Positions 6,726 through 15,400 of a stretch of DNA of 41,171 nucleotides are shown here, piece after piece. This DNA comes from JAXGQD01 sp964401615 (GTDB lineage Bacteria > Bacillota > Clostridia > Saccharofermentanales > Fastidiosipilaceae). Within the stretch, counting starts at the first letter, position 1. Every line of letters starts with the position of its first letter. Made by a program: the position numbers and the translations under genes. The stretch lies in the NCBI GenBank assembly GCA_964401615.1, contig CAYNZF010000007.1, positions 1-41,171 of the forward strand. Direction: 5' to 3'. The notes under the pieces were generated by a model. It was given only the letters and a program-made list of their open reading frames with translations. It did no database searches and had not been told where the DNA came from.

Positions 6726-8357
6726 TTATTGTTTGTAAAAAATCCCCTCGTATACGAACAAGCTATGTTCGAAGGGCAGGATATCCAGAATATTTTGCTT
6801 GATGGTCAGTGTTTCGACCCCGCTTACATCGACCGAAAAATCGAGCGCGCCGGTTTTACTGCTGAGCGTGGGGCTGGCATAGATGATGGCGCCGTCCTGA
6901 TTGCTGATGACGACTGACATGCTGGCCAGAGCCGAAGTGCCGTTGGGAATAATGATTTTTCCCGCGAAACGCGCATAGTTCCCGTTCAGAGTAAAGCTGG
7001 CAAAAGCGAGCTGCTGTCCGGTCAGGCTCTGGGTAGCGCTGAATTTGGCCATATTGCCGCTGCTGAACGCTTCGTCGTTGGAACTTTTCACTTCGAAAGA
7101 ACCCGAACTGTAAAGCGCGCTCGGCTCGCCGCTGAAGTCGATCAGGCGGCTGGGCCTTGCTGCGATCACTTGCTGCAGTTTGACCTGCAGGGACTCGTCA
7201 TACCAGTGCCATTTGGCATTTTCCAACGTTTCGATGGCGGCGTCATAGTCGCCGCGGCCTACTTCTTCATCGGCCCAGCGCAGGGCCCGCGTGACATATT
7301 GTTTTCCGAAGATCTCAATGGCCGCGATGACCGCGGGATTTTTAGCCAGCTTTTCATCTGCACGTAAAAAATCGATCGCGCCGAGGTAGGCCCCTTCGGA
7401 GGCTTTGCGGTTCGCTTCCTGGAGGAGGTCGGCCAGGATCTGTTCTTCTTCTGCTTTGAGCAAAGCGGCTTTTTCATCTTTCAATTCGCGCGAGAGCGGC
7501 AGTACGGTCAAGGCCTGGTCTATCTGAGCCAGGGCCGCGGTGATTTTTTTCTCCAGGCGCAAGGCCGTGGCTTTGGCGATGGCTTGCTCCACAAAACTAT
7601 TCTCGGCATGGGCCAATTGGATTTGGGCCTGTTCGTAATTGGGATCCGCTTCATCAACGGCCGCCAGGCTATCCATCGCGGCGGCGTAGTTCTCGTCAGC
7701 GATTTGTGCCAGACCGTCCGCGTAGGCTTTTCGAGAAATTTCACGTTGGTCGATTTTTGACAGCGCGTCCGTCACCTTGCTTGGGTTGAGATAGAAGTCC
7801 AAGGCTGCGATATCATTTAAGACCGCGCGCGCCTCTTCGGCGCTCATGGCGTTACGGTAGTAAATTTCCAGATAATCGAAGATTTTTTCGTCGAGGGCCG
7901 CGCTCAGGGCTTCTTGTTCCCGCGGGGCCTTTTTATCTTTAAGTTCTTCCTGGTAAATGGAGATGGCTTGATTCAGATCCTCACGATTCAGGCTGCGCGT
8001 GATTTTTTGACCCGGTGATGTCCACCACAGCCAAAGCGCGAGGCCGGCGATGAGCACGACAATGACCGCTGCGGCCGCAGCCACAAGTTTCCGGCGTCGT
8101 TTCCTGCTGATTTGAGCATCCAGTTCCTGCGGTGTTCCCTCTTGTAGGAAGAAAAAAGGTGAACGTGCGCGTGGAGCTTTTGAATCCTCCAATAATTCAG
8201 GGGCAGCCGCTGAACTTGTCGTCTCAGCAAGGGGCTGCTCAGCCATGATTGCTTGTCCGGCTTCCGTTGTTTTGGGTTTCACTTCCACAGAAGCGCCGCA
8301 TCGAGGGCAAAACGACGCACCTTCCGGTAGTTCGTTTGCGCAGTTGCTGCATGGCAT
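6726..8357 (-). CDS. Zinc-ribbon membrane protein with helical repeat region
   Basis: 543 residues. The N-terminus is a zinc ribbon with two CXXC knuckles (CSNC at 3-6, CPRC at about 17-20). A linker of about 70 residues follows, then a basic stretch and a single membrane helix near residues 90-112 (AAAAVIVVLIAGLALWLWW). The segment after it, roughly 120-400, is charged and helical and looks TPR-like. The last 130 or so residues are Ser/Thr-rich and predicted to be beta, ending in an extracytoplasmic-type domain I do not recognise. The topology would be zinc ribbon inside, repeats outside. Start ATG 8357 follows GGAGG. The gene is convergent with the dehydrogenase (6-nt gap) and has its own candidate promoter. 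Function unknown; similar zinc-ribbon/TM proteins are common in Clostridia. Confidence 0.75.
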   Translation of the reverse strand: MPCSNCANELPEGASFCPRCGASVEVKPKTTEAGQAIMAEQPLAETTSSAAAPELLEDSKAPRARSPFFFLQEGTPQELDAQISRKRRRKLVAAAAAVIVVLIAGLALWLWWTSPGQKITRSLNREDLNQAISIYQEELKDKKAPREQEALSAALDEKIFDYLEIYYRNAMSAEEARAVLNDIAALDFYLNPSKVTDALSKIDQREISRKAYADGLAQIADENYAAAMDSLAAVDEADPNYEQAQIQLAHAENSFVEQAIAKATALRLEKKITAALAQIDQALTVLPLSRELKDEKAALLKAEEEQILADLLQEANRKASEGAYLGAIDFLRADEKLAKNPAVIAAIEIFGKQYVTRALRWADEEVGRGDYDAAIETLENAKWHWYDESLQVKLQQVIAARPSRLIDFSGEPSALYSSGSFEVKSSNDEAFSSGNMAKFSATQSLTGQQLAFASFTLNGNYARFAGKIIIPNGTSALASMSVVISNQDGAIIYASPTLSSKTGALDFSVDVSGVETLTIKQNILDILPFEHSLFVYEGIFYKQ

Positions 8358-8389
8358 TGCTTTATCCTCCGGCTTTCAGTCTTGGCCTA

Positions 8390-8418
8390 AGTTTAGAGGC
8401 TTAAAAGCCCTTTCGCAA
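8390..8418 (-). promoter_or_regulatory. Candidate promoter of the zinc-ribbon protein gene
   Basis: On the minus strand TTGCGA (plus 8413-8418) and TAAACT (plus 8390-8395) are 17 nt apart. Between them lies the hyphenated palindrome GGCTT-AA-AAGCC (8398-8409), positioned to act as an operator. Each hexamer matches the consensus at four of six bases. Confidence 0.35.
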
Positions 8419-8493
8419 ATTTTTGCCCTGTTCCGCGTCAAAATGAAATATCTGCGCAATAAAATCCGGCTAAATTTCCGTAAATATTCATGA

Positions 8494-8557
8494 TTGACAG
8501 TTGAGCCGCTGTTCAAATAAAATAAAGAAGAACAGTTGAGTGTTCATTCAATTGAAT
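8494..8557 (+). promoter_or_regulatory. Promoter and operator region of the metal-efflux operon
   Basis: TTGACA (8494-8499) and TAAAAT (8518-8523) are 18 nt apart. The -10 is bracketed by the inverted repeat CTGTTC (8509-8514) and GAACAG (8530-8535), and GAACA (8530-8534) also pairs with TGTTC (8541-8545). A 12-bp perfect palindrome, ATTCAATTGAAT (8546-8557), follows. GAACA/TGTTC half-sites resemble operators of ArsR/SmtB-family metal sensors, so autoregulation by the repressor encoded immediately downstream is likely. Confidence 0.6.
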
Positions 8558-8581
8558 TGAGAAACCGGGGTGATTTTGCAT

Positions 8582-8965
8582 ATGGATGAAAAAGTGAAGA
8601 AGGAAAGCGCACGCCTGGACGTATGCGACTGTGAAGTTATTCATGCAGAGGTGGTCGAAAAAGTTGCGGCTAAAATGCATCCTCGGGAGACGCTCGTCAA
8701 GAATGCGGATTTTTTCAAGACCATGGGCGACCCGACCCGGATGGGCATCGTCGCGGCTTTGGACCAAAGTGAGCTCTGTGTCTGTGATCTGGCCTTTTTA
8801 TTGAACATGACCAAATCGGCGATTTCGCATCAGCTGAAGACTCTGCGCCGGGCCAATTTTGTGAAGAGCCGGCGGGACGGTAAAGTCGTGTACTATTCCC
8901 TGAAAGATGAACATGTCCGTGTCATATTTGAAATGGGCATCGCGCATATTTCCGAAGAAAGTTGA
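8582..8965 (+). CDS. ArsR/SmtB-family metal-sensing repressor, CadC-like
   Basis: 127-residue winged-helix repressor with both classical metal sites. The alpha-3N/N-terminal thiolate site is C15 and C17 in VCDCE plus C66 and C68 in ELCVCDL. The alpha-5 site is D109-x-H111-x10-H122-x2-E125. The recognition helix is TKSAISHQLKTLRR (78-91). Known family behaviour is binding of Cd(II), Pb(II) or Zn(II), which releases the operator. I choose ATG 8582 because GGGGTGA lies 9 nt upstream; the GTG at 8570 would sit inside that ribosome binding site. It is the first gene of the operon with the HMA protein and P1B ATPase and sits next to operator-like repeats. Confidence 0.9.
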   Translation: MDEKVKKESARLDVCDCEVIHAEVVEKVAAKMHPRETLVKNADFFKTMGDPTRMGIVAALDQSELCVCDLAFLLNMTKSAISHQLKTLRRANFVKSRRDGKVVYYSLKDEHVRVIFEMGIAHISEES

Positions 8966-9011
8966 GAAGAATTTTAAAAAGTGCTGTGATAAAGAAGAGT
9001 GAGGTATTGAA

Positions 9012-9233
9012 ATGAAAAGAACTTATCGCCTGCAAGGCTTAGGCTGCGCGGCTTGCGCGGCCAAAATGGAAGACGCCATCGGGAAGCTCGATGGAGTGGA
9101 TACCGTAAACGTCAATTTCATCACGACCAAATTGATCATTGAGGGTGATGAAGCGAAGATGCAGGAAATCGCTGCCCAGGCCGAAAAAATCGTGCGAAAA
9201 ATCGAACCCGACACGATCATGAAACGCGCATGA
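9012..9233 (+). CDS. Stand-alone heavy-metal-associated (HMA) domain protein
   Basis: 73 residues forming a single HMA ferredoxin-like fold with the metal-binding pair C12 and C15 in LGCAACAAKME. It probably delivers metal to, or regulates, the ATPase encoded next; the stop and next start overlap as ATGA (9230-9233). In most CadA/ZntA pumps this domain is the N-terminus of the ATPase, and here it is a separate polypeptide. GAGTGAGG precedes the ATG. Confidence 0.88.
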   Translation: MKRTYRLQGLGCAACAAKMEDAIGKLDGVDTVNVNFITTKLIIEGDEAKMQEIAAQAEKIVRKIEPDTIMKRA

Positions 9234-11140
9234 TAAAGTTCTGTAAAAGTATGAAAAACCTGAACAAGAGCATGAAATTGCGCCTGCTGCGCATTTTTGT
9301 GTCGCTGTTTTTGTTTACGCTCATCCTCCTGATCCCGCAAGTGGACGAGGCTTTGACCACCCCGCTGCCGCCCTATTGGCTGCTGAGCGCGGGCCTTTTG
9401 CTGTTCACTTATATAATCGCAAGTTACGATGTGCTGTGGCGGGCGGTACGGCATATGATCAACGGTCAGTTTCTGGACGAAAATTTTCTGATGGGTATTG
9501 CCAGCCTCGGCGCTTTTTTCATCGGGGAGTACTCAGAAGGACTCGCCGTCATGATTTTTTATCAGATCGGTGAGTTTTTTCAAGATTACGCCGTCGACCA
9601 GTCGCGCCGCTCCATTGCGGAGCTGATGGACATACGGCCTGATTTTGCCAATATCAAAAACGCGGACGGCAGCATTACGCGGATGGATCCTTTCGACGTC
9701 CCGGTCGGTGCGGAAATGCTGATCAAGGCAGGTGAGCGCATCCCCCTGGACGGACAGATCCTCAGTGGTTTTTCGATGCTGGACACCTCCGCTTTGACCG
9801 GCGAGGCCCTGCCCCGCGATGTGGGCGTAAACGATGAGATACTCAGCGGCTGCATCAATCTGAGCGGTCTGCTGCTGGCCCGGGTGAGCAAGCCCTTTGA
9901 AGAATCGACGGTGTCGAAAATTCTGGACCTGGTTGAAAACGCCAGCAACAAAAAATCCAGATCCGAGCAGTTTATTACCCGTTTTGCGCGGGTCTACACG
10001 CCGATCGTCGTGGGGCTGGCGCTCCTGCTGGCCCTTGTTCCGCCGCTGCTCCTGGGGCAGTCGTGGCAGGACTGGATCTACCGCGCGCTGGCCTTTCTGG
10101 TGGTTTCCTGTCCTTGTGCTCTGGTCATTTCCGTGCCCTTAAGCTTTTTCAGCGGTGTGGGTGCGGCTTCACGGCGCGGCATTCTGGTCAAAGGCAGCAA
10201 CTATCTGGAAGCTTTGGCGGAGGCAGACCTTTTTGTGTTTGACAAAACCGGGACGCTCACTCAGGGCAGTTTTGAAGTTGAACGGATCGTGCTGCAGCCG
10301 GGCCATGAACTTGACCTGCTGGACCTGGCGGCTCACGCCGAAAGTGCGTCGACCCATCCGATCTCCCTGTCTTTGCAGCGTTCTTATGGCAAAACCATCG
10401 ACCCGCAGCGCATCACGTCCATCGAGGAAAAGGCCGGACACGGGGTTTTGGCCCAAGTGGATGGTCACACGATCGTCGCGGGCAACGATAAGCTGATGCG
10501 CCAGCTGGATATCCAGACAGATCAGAACACGGGGGTCGGAACCATCGTTCATGTCGCCCGGGATGGGATCTATCAGGGTTTTATTCAAATCGCAGACCAA
10601 ATCAAAGCCGACGCGGCGGCCACGGTGTCCGGCTTGAAAAATGAAGGAATCAGACAGTTTGTGATCTTGACCGGTGACTCTGAGCAGTCAGCCGCCAAAA
10701 CTGCAGCAGAATTGGGGATTGCTGAATATTACGCCGAACTTTTGCCGGGCGAAAAGGTGGCCCGGGTCGAAGCGCTGCTCGCTCAACAAGCGCCCAAGTC
10801 CAGGCTGGCTTTCGTGGGTGACGGGATGAACGACGCCCCTGTCCTGGCCCGGGCGGACATCGGCATTGCCATGGGCGCACTCGGTTCCGACGCGGCTATT
10901 GAGGCAGCGGACATCGTGATCATGACGGATGAGCCTTCAAAAATCGTCACCGCGATGCAGATTGCCCGAAAAACCCTGCGCATCGCCAAGCAGAATATGT
11001 ACGGCGCGATTGCAATCAAGATCCTGGTCCTGATTTTGAGCACCCTGGGCTACGCCTCCTTGTGGGCGGCCGTGTTCGCGGACGTGGGCGTGACTTTTAT
11101 AGCGGTCTTGAATTCTTTCAGAGCCCTGCGTTCCAAATAA
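9230..11140 (+). CDS. cadA: P1B-type metal-exporting ATPase (Cd/Zn/Pb type)
   Basis: 636-residue P-type ATPase that pumps soft divalent metals out of the cytoplasm at the cost of ATP. The metal-binding CPC is C294-P295-C296 in SCPCALVIS, the phosphorylated Asp is D338 in DKTGTLT, TGEALP is the dephosphorylation motif, the HP dipeptide occurs in STHPIS, and GDGMNDAP is near residue 530. Membrane helices lie at about 17-60, 83-110, 255-310 and 590-630. The N-terminal metal-binding domain is missing because it is encoded as the preceding small gene. CPC, together with the CadC-like regulator, points to Cd/Zn/Pb rather than Cu; the symbol is by family. The protein ends in the short cytoplasmic tail LNSFRALRSK. 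Confidence 0.9.
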   Translation: MIKFCKSMKNLNKSMKLRLLRIFVSLFLFTLILLIPQVDEALTTPLPPYWLLSAGLLLFTYIIASYDVLWRAVRHMINGQFLDENFLMGIASLGAFFIGEYSEGLAVMIFYQIGEFFQDYAVDQSRRSIAELMDIRPDFANIKNADGSITRMDPFDVPVGAEMLIKAGERIPLDGQILSGFSMLDTSALTGEALPRDVGVNDEILSGCINLSGLLLARVSKPFEESTVSKILDLVENASNKKSRSEQFITRFARVYTPIVVGLALLLALVPPLLLGQSWQDWIYRALAFLVVSCPCALVISVPLSFFSGVGAASRRGILVKGSNYLEALAEADLFVFDKTGTLTQGSFEVERIVLQPGHELDLLDLAAHAESASTHPISLSLQRSYGKTIDPQRITSIEEKAGHGVLAQVDGHTIVAGNDKLMRQLDIQTDQNTGVGTIVHVARDGIYQGFIQIADQIKADAAATVSGLKNEGIRQFVILTGDSEQSAAKTAAELGIAEYYAELLPGEKVARVEALLAQQAPKSRLAFVGDGMNDAPVLARADIGIAMGALGSDAAIEAADIVIMTDEPSKIVTAMQIARKTLRIAKQNMYGAIAIKILVLILSTLGYASLWAAVFADVGVTFIAVLNSFRALRSK

Positions 11141-11166
11141 GAAATGCTATGCCGGACCGTGCTAAA

Positions 11167-11184
11167 ATTGTCGTTAAGGACAAT
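11167..11184. repeat. Short dyad ATTGTC-N6-GACAAT
   Basis: 6-bp perfect arms 17 to 34 nt before the DUF1801 ATG. It could be a small operator or leader hairpin for the three-gene unit that follows; there is no T-tract. Confidence 0.2.
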
Positions 11185-11200
11185 AGAAAAGGAGTTTCGT

Positions 11201-11539
11201 ATGAGCAATCCAGTAGATGATTATATAGACGCACAAGCCCCCGAATTGCAGGCCAAACTGCGCGAGCTGAAGCAGCTCATCATGGAAGTCGACCCGAATT
11301 TGGAACAGAAGCTGTCCTGGGGCATGCCGACTTTTCGTAAACGCGTCAATCAAATTCACTTCGCCGTACAAAAAAAGCACATCGGCATTTATCCGGGCCC
11401 CGCCGCTTTGGAGGCTTTTGCCGAACAATTGAAAAGCTATCACACGTCGAAGGGCGCGATGCAGATCCCTTTCGAGCGAGAAATCGACAAGGACTTGATC
11501 CAGGCGATGCTGCGTTACAATCTGGAGAATGATCGGTAG
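11201..11539 (+). CDS. DUF1801 family protein
   Basis: 112 residues, YdhG/DUF1801 fold. SWGMPTFRKRVNQIHFAVQKKHIGIYPGP and the C-terminal HTSKGAMQIPFEREID segment are the family's conserved core. Some relatives are described as iron chaperones in Bacillus, but that role cannot be assumed here. The start ATG 11201 follows AAAAGGAG; the upstream extension to 11144 would run into the ribosome binding site and is discarded. It begins 60 nt after the ATPase gene and is followed closely by two more small genes. Confidence 0.8.
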   Translation: MSNPVDDYIDAQAPELQAKLRELKQLIMEVDPNLEQKLSWGMPTFRKRVNQIHFAVQKKHIGIYPGPAALEAFAEQLKSYHTSKGAMQIPFEREIDKDLIQAMLRYNLENDR

Positions 11540-11558
11540 ATAGATAAAGGAGTGCACC

Positions 11559-11906
11559 ATGGCCAAATATGAAAGATCCTTTCGGGGCAATTTTGAAGAT
11601 GTGCTGAGCATCTGCGAAGAGTCCATCATGGGCAAAAGCGCGACCGCAACCCTGGAAGATCGCAGCGACATTTTCATCAACGGGGTGAAAGTGGCGGTGC
11701 GTGTGTACGAGCGTTACAGCATGCTGGGCGGGAATCGTGTCAGCCTGAGCCTGACTCTGGTGGGGAGCGGGGATGAGCTCTATCTGGTGGCCATCGGTTC
11801 GGGCGGGAGTGAAGCGGTTTTGTTCAAAATCAACACCTTTGGGGAAGCCAATTTTCTGGCCACGCTCAGCGACGAGATCGACTTGTATCTAGGGAGCCGC
11901 GGGTAG
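11559..11906 (+). CDS. Small DUF6054-like protein
   Basis: 115 residues, no signal peptide or membrane helix. The pattern SATLEDRSDIF, VAVRVYERYSMLGGNRVSLSLTL, VAIGSGGSEAVLFKINTFGE fits the DUF6054 family of small Firmicute proteins as I remember it. No catalytic motif is evident. The ATG at 11559 follows AAAGGAG. Its stop overlaps the GTG start of the cupin gene by one base, so the two are translationally coupled. Confidence 0.65.
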   Translation: MAKYERSFRGNFEDVLSICEESIMGKSATATLEDRSDIFINGVKVAVRVYERYSMLGGNRVSLSLTLVGSGDELYLVAIGSGGSEAVLFKINTFGEANFLATLSDEIDLYLGSRG

Positions 11907-12220
11907 TGAATATCTATGATGAGCTGAATTTTTCAGCCGCAGCGGAAGTCGTGACGGAACTGCTGCGCGAAAAATCCTCGGGCCTGCGTGTCGAACGGAT
12001 TTTGTCCAGCGGTCAGAGCAGCGGCGTTTACGACCAGGAGGAAAATGAGTGGCTTGTGCTGCTGGAGGGCGAGGCCGTCGTGACGTTTCTGGGGGCTGCA
12101 GCCAAAAGGCACGACTTGAAAAAAGGAGACACGCTTTGGATTCCCGCGCATCAGCAGCATCGACTTGACTATACTTCTGAGCGCTGCCTGTGGTTGTGCG
12201 TGTTTTCAGCTGAGCGTTGA
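11906..12220 (+). CDS. Cupin-domain protein
   Basis: 104-residue single-domain cupin. Motif 1 is seen around NEWLVLLEGEAVVTF and motif 2 as KKGDTLWIPAHQQHRLDY, where the PAHQQH segment supplies metal-binding His residues. Such small cupins bind metals or small ligands; the substrate is unknown. Start is GTG at 11906, overlapping the previous stop by one base. Confidence 0.8.
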   Translation: MNIYDELNFSAAAEVVTELLREKSSGLRVERILSSGQSSGVYDQEENEWLVLLEGEAVVTFLGAAAKRHDLKKGDTLWIPAHQQHRLDYTSERCLWLCVFSAER

Positions 12221-12478
12221 GTGAGGTGTTTTCGTGGGCAAAACCATCCCTTGTTTTGTGCGCGCGCTCGATGAGAGCGCAGCATTGTTTGGCCGAAGCA
12301 ACGACCTCCATTGAATCGTCAAAAAAGGAGATACTTTGGGAGAGTTTGGGGGCAAAATACTCGGTCATAAGAAGTACAAGCCAATCATGACTTCACGGAA
12401 TACGAATACTTTAAAAAAGCTCGCTAATGCCATAAATAAGTTATGATGGTTGGAAACTGAGAGCGGAGTTGAGGGCGC
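12221..12478 (+). other. Spacer with two possible leader peptides
   Basis: 258 nt between the cupin gene and the restriction gene. I see no terminator. Two very short plus-strand frames have plausible ribosome binding sites: a GTG start at about 12234 encoding 26 residues, and a TTG at 12336 after AAAAAAGGAG encoding a 36-residue Lys-rich peptide that ends at 12446. Neither resembles a known protein. The 159-residue minus-strand frame at 11889-12368 is antisense to the cupin gene and has no support. Confidence 0.3.
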
Positions 12479-15400
12479 ATGCATCAAAAGGGTGACGACT
12501 TTGACCATAAACATAAGCACACGCTTGAAAATTCGGCTGCGGTGCCGGGTCTTTACGAGTCAGTGATCAATCAAAAACTCAAAACACAGTTGAGTCTTTT
12601 GCCGCCCGATGATCTTTTTACTGAATCTCTTGATCCTGAAGAGTCCCCTCAAGTTTTGAGTGAATATTTGCGTGAACCGATTCTTAAGCTTTTGCAGGCG
12701 ATCAAAGAACAGAGTGATGAAGAAGATATTCTGCCAAATGAACGCGCAGCAGCTAATCGCATTTTGGCTGTCTTAACTGAGATTCAAAGTGATTACGACA
12801 CAAGTGATGTGGGCATACCTGTGGATGAAAATCCACAACTTTTAAGAACGGTCTTACCCCCGCGCGAGCAGCGCACACAGCTGCACCAATCAGCCAAAGA
12901 GGTGCCCCGTCCCCAAACTTCCCTGGTGCGCAGCAGTTTGTTCACCGGGGCCAAGCACGACCCATCCCTTAGCAGTGAACTCATCAAAGAAATTGCCTCA
13001 GCTGACGTAATTGAATTACTGGTTTCCTTTGTGAAGTGGAGCGGCATCAGACCACTTTTGGATGAATTGCAGCGCTTTACTGAGCGAGGCGGACGACTGC
13101 GCGTTATTACGACCACGTACATGGGCGCCACAGAAGCGAAGGCTATCGAAGAATTATCTAAATTAGCCAATACGGAGATCAAAATTTCCTACGACAGCGC
13201 CAGCACGCGTTTGCACGCCAAAGCCTATCTTTTCTATCGTGACACCGGCTTTACGACCGCCTACGTGGGCTCATCCAATCTTTCCAAAGCCGCCACCACC
13301 AGCGGTTTGGAATGGAATGTAAAAATCACGAATCAGGATCAGGCCGAAACGATCAAAAAAATGAGCGCGACCTTTGCGAGTTACTGGAATGAAAGCGAAT
13401 TTGAAACTTACTCGGCGATAAACAAGGAGAAATTTGCAGCGGCGTTGAATCTGGAAAAAAGGCAAGATGCTGACTGGTCCTGGAAAATGGATTTTTTCGA
13501 TCTGCGTCCTCATCATTTTCAAGAAGAAATTTTGGACAAGCTCGCTTCAGAAAGACAGGTACACGGACGTTATAAAAATCTGATCGTCGCGGCGACCGGA
13601 ACCGGTAAAACCATGATCGCAGCCTTTGATTACAAACAATTTTTGGCGAATCACCCGGGTAAAAAGCGCTTTCTGTATGTGGCACATCGCCAAGAAATTT
13701 TAGTGCAGAGCCTGAGAGCATTTAGACAAGTTTTAAAAGACGCGAATTTTGGCGAACTGCAGGTTGGTCCCCATCAAGCCGCGACTGCAGAACAACTTTT
13801 CGTTTCGATCCAAAGCCTGAACAGCATGAACCTGACCGAGGTCAAAGCGCGGGATTATTACGATTACATCGTGGTGGATGAATTTCACCACGCCGCCGCC
13901 CGATCCTACCAGGACCTGTTGGCGCACTTCACCCCGACCATCCTCCTGGGACTGACCGCCACCCCCGAACGAATGGATGGCAAAGACATCCTGGACTATT
14001 TTGACCAACACACCGCCGCGGAAATCCGCCTGGCTCAAGCCATTCGCAGGCAGCTGCTCTGCCCCTTCCAATATTACGGCGTTTCCGACAATGTTGACTT
14101 GGATGGTCTGCGCTGGCAGAGAGGTGCTTACGAGATCAGCGAGCTCGATAATGTGTACGTGCTTGACACACAGAGAGCCAGACAGCGCGTCACTCTGATC
14201 GCCAAGGCGCTGGACAGGTATATTGCGAACTTGACTGAAGTTAAAGGCTTGGGATTTTGTGTCTCGGTCAAGCATGCGAATTTCATGGCCGAGTCGTTTG
14301 AAGCCCTGGGGATCAGCTCGATCTCTCTTACTGCGGAGAGCAGCCAGGAGGAACGCGAAAGCGCCCAAAGCAAGCTGAAAAACAAGGAAATTCATTTTAT
14401 TTTCACGGTCGACCTCTACAACGAGGGGGTTGATATTCCCGATGTGAACACGGTTTTGTTTTTACGACCCACCCAAAGTCTCACGATCTTTCTGCAGCAG
14501 CTGGGACGTGGTTTGCGCAAGACTGAAGATAAAGAATACTTGACTGTTCTGGACTTTATTGGTGCTCAAAACCGCAAGTACCGCATGGCCGAGAAGTTCA
14601 GCGCGATTTTGGACAGCAATGCCGCCAGTTTGAAAAAAGAAATCGAACACGAGTTCCCGCATGTCCCGGCAGGCTGCTTTGTGCAGCTGGAGAAGAAGGC
14701 CCAGGAAGCGGTCCTGGATAATATCGAGAACTATTACAAGGGCAAAACAGGCCTGATCCAGCGTATCCGTGAATACGTCGAGGAAGAGAAGGGCGCGTTG
14801 ACATTGGCGAATTTTTTGACTAACGCGCAGATGACGGCCTCCGAATTTTACCGCAACGGTAAGTGGACTTTTGCCCGCCTCTGCGTCGCGGCAGGTCAGA
14901 TGGAAGAGTTCAGTGAACCCCTGGAAGAGCTTGTACAGCGGGCCATGCCCAGACTCATCAAAATCAACTCACGTCGCTGGCTGGCGTTTTTGATCCGCCT
15001 GCTCGAAGGAAATGACGTTCCGCAGAGTAAAGAGGACTTCAGAATGCTCAGGATGTTTCAGTACACCCTGTGGAACAAGGACTACGCGGACTGCGCCTAT
15101 CAGGAGCCCTATGACCTGATCAGAGATCTTGAGCGTTCACCGCTGCTGCAAGCGGAGTTGCTGGAAAATCTGAAACTGCAGCTTGAAAATATTGACTTTG
15201 TCGACGTGAGACTTGATGCGAACTCCGAAATTCCCCTGGATATATACTGTTCTTACAGCACGAAGCAAATCTTGGCCGCCCTGGATTACGGCAATATTTC
15301 CGGCTTTCGGGAAGGTGTAGTCCATCTCAGAGATCAACATCTGGACCTGCTTTTTAATACTCTGAATAAAAGCGGCAAAGACTATTCACCCACAACGCTG

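Noticed and set aside
11889..12368. 159-residue minus-strand frame
   Set aside because: Mostly antisense to the cupin gene, without a family match or ribosome binding site.
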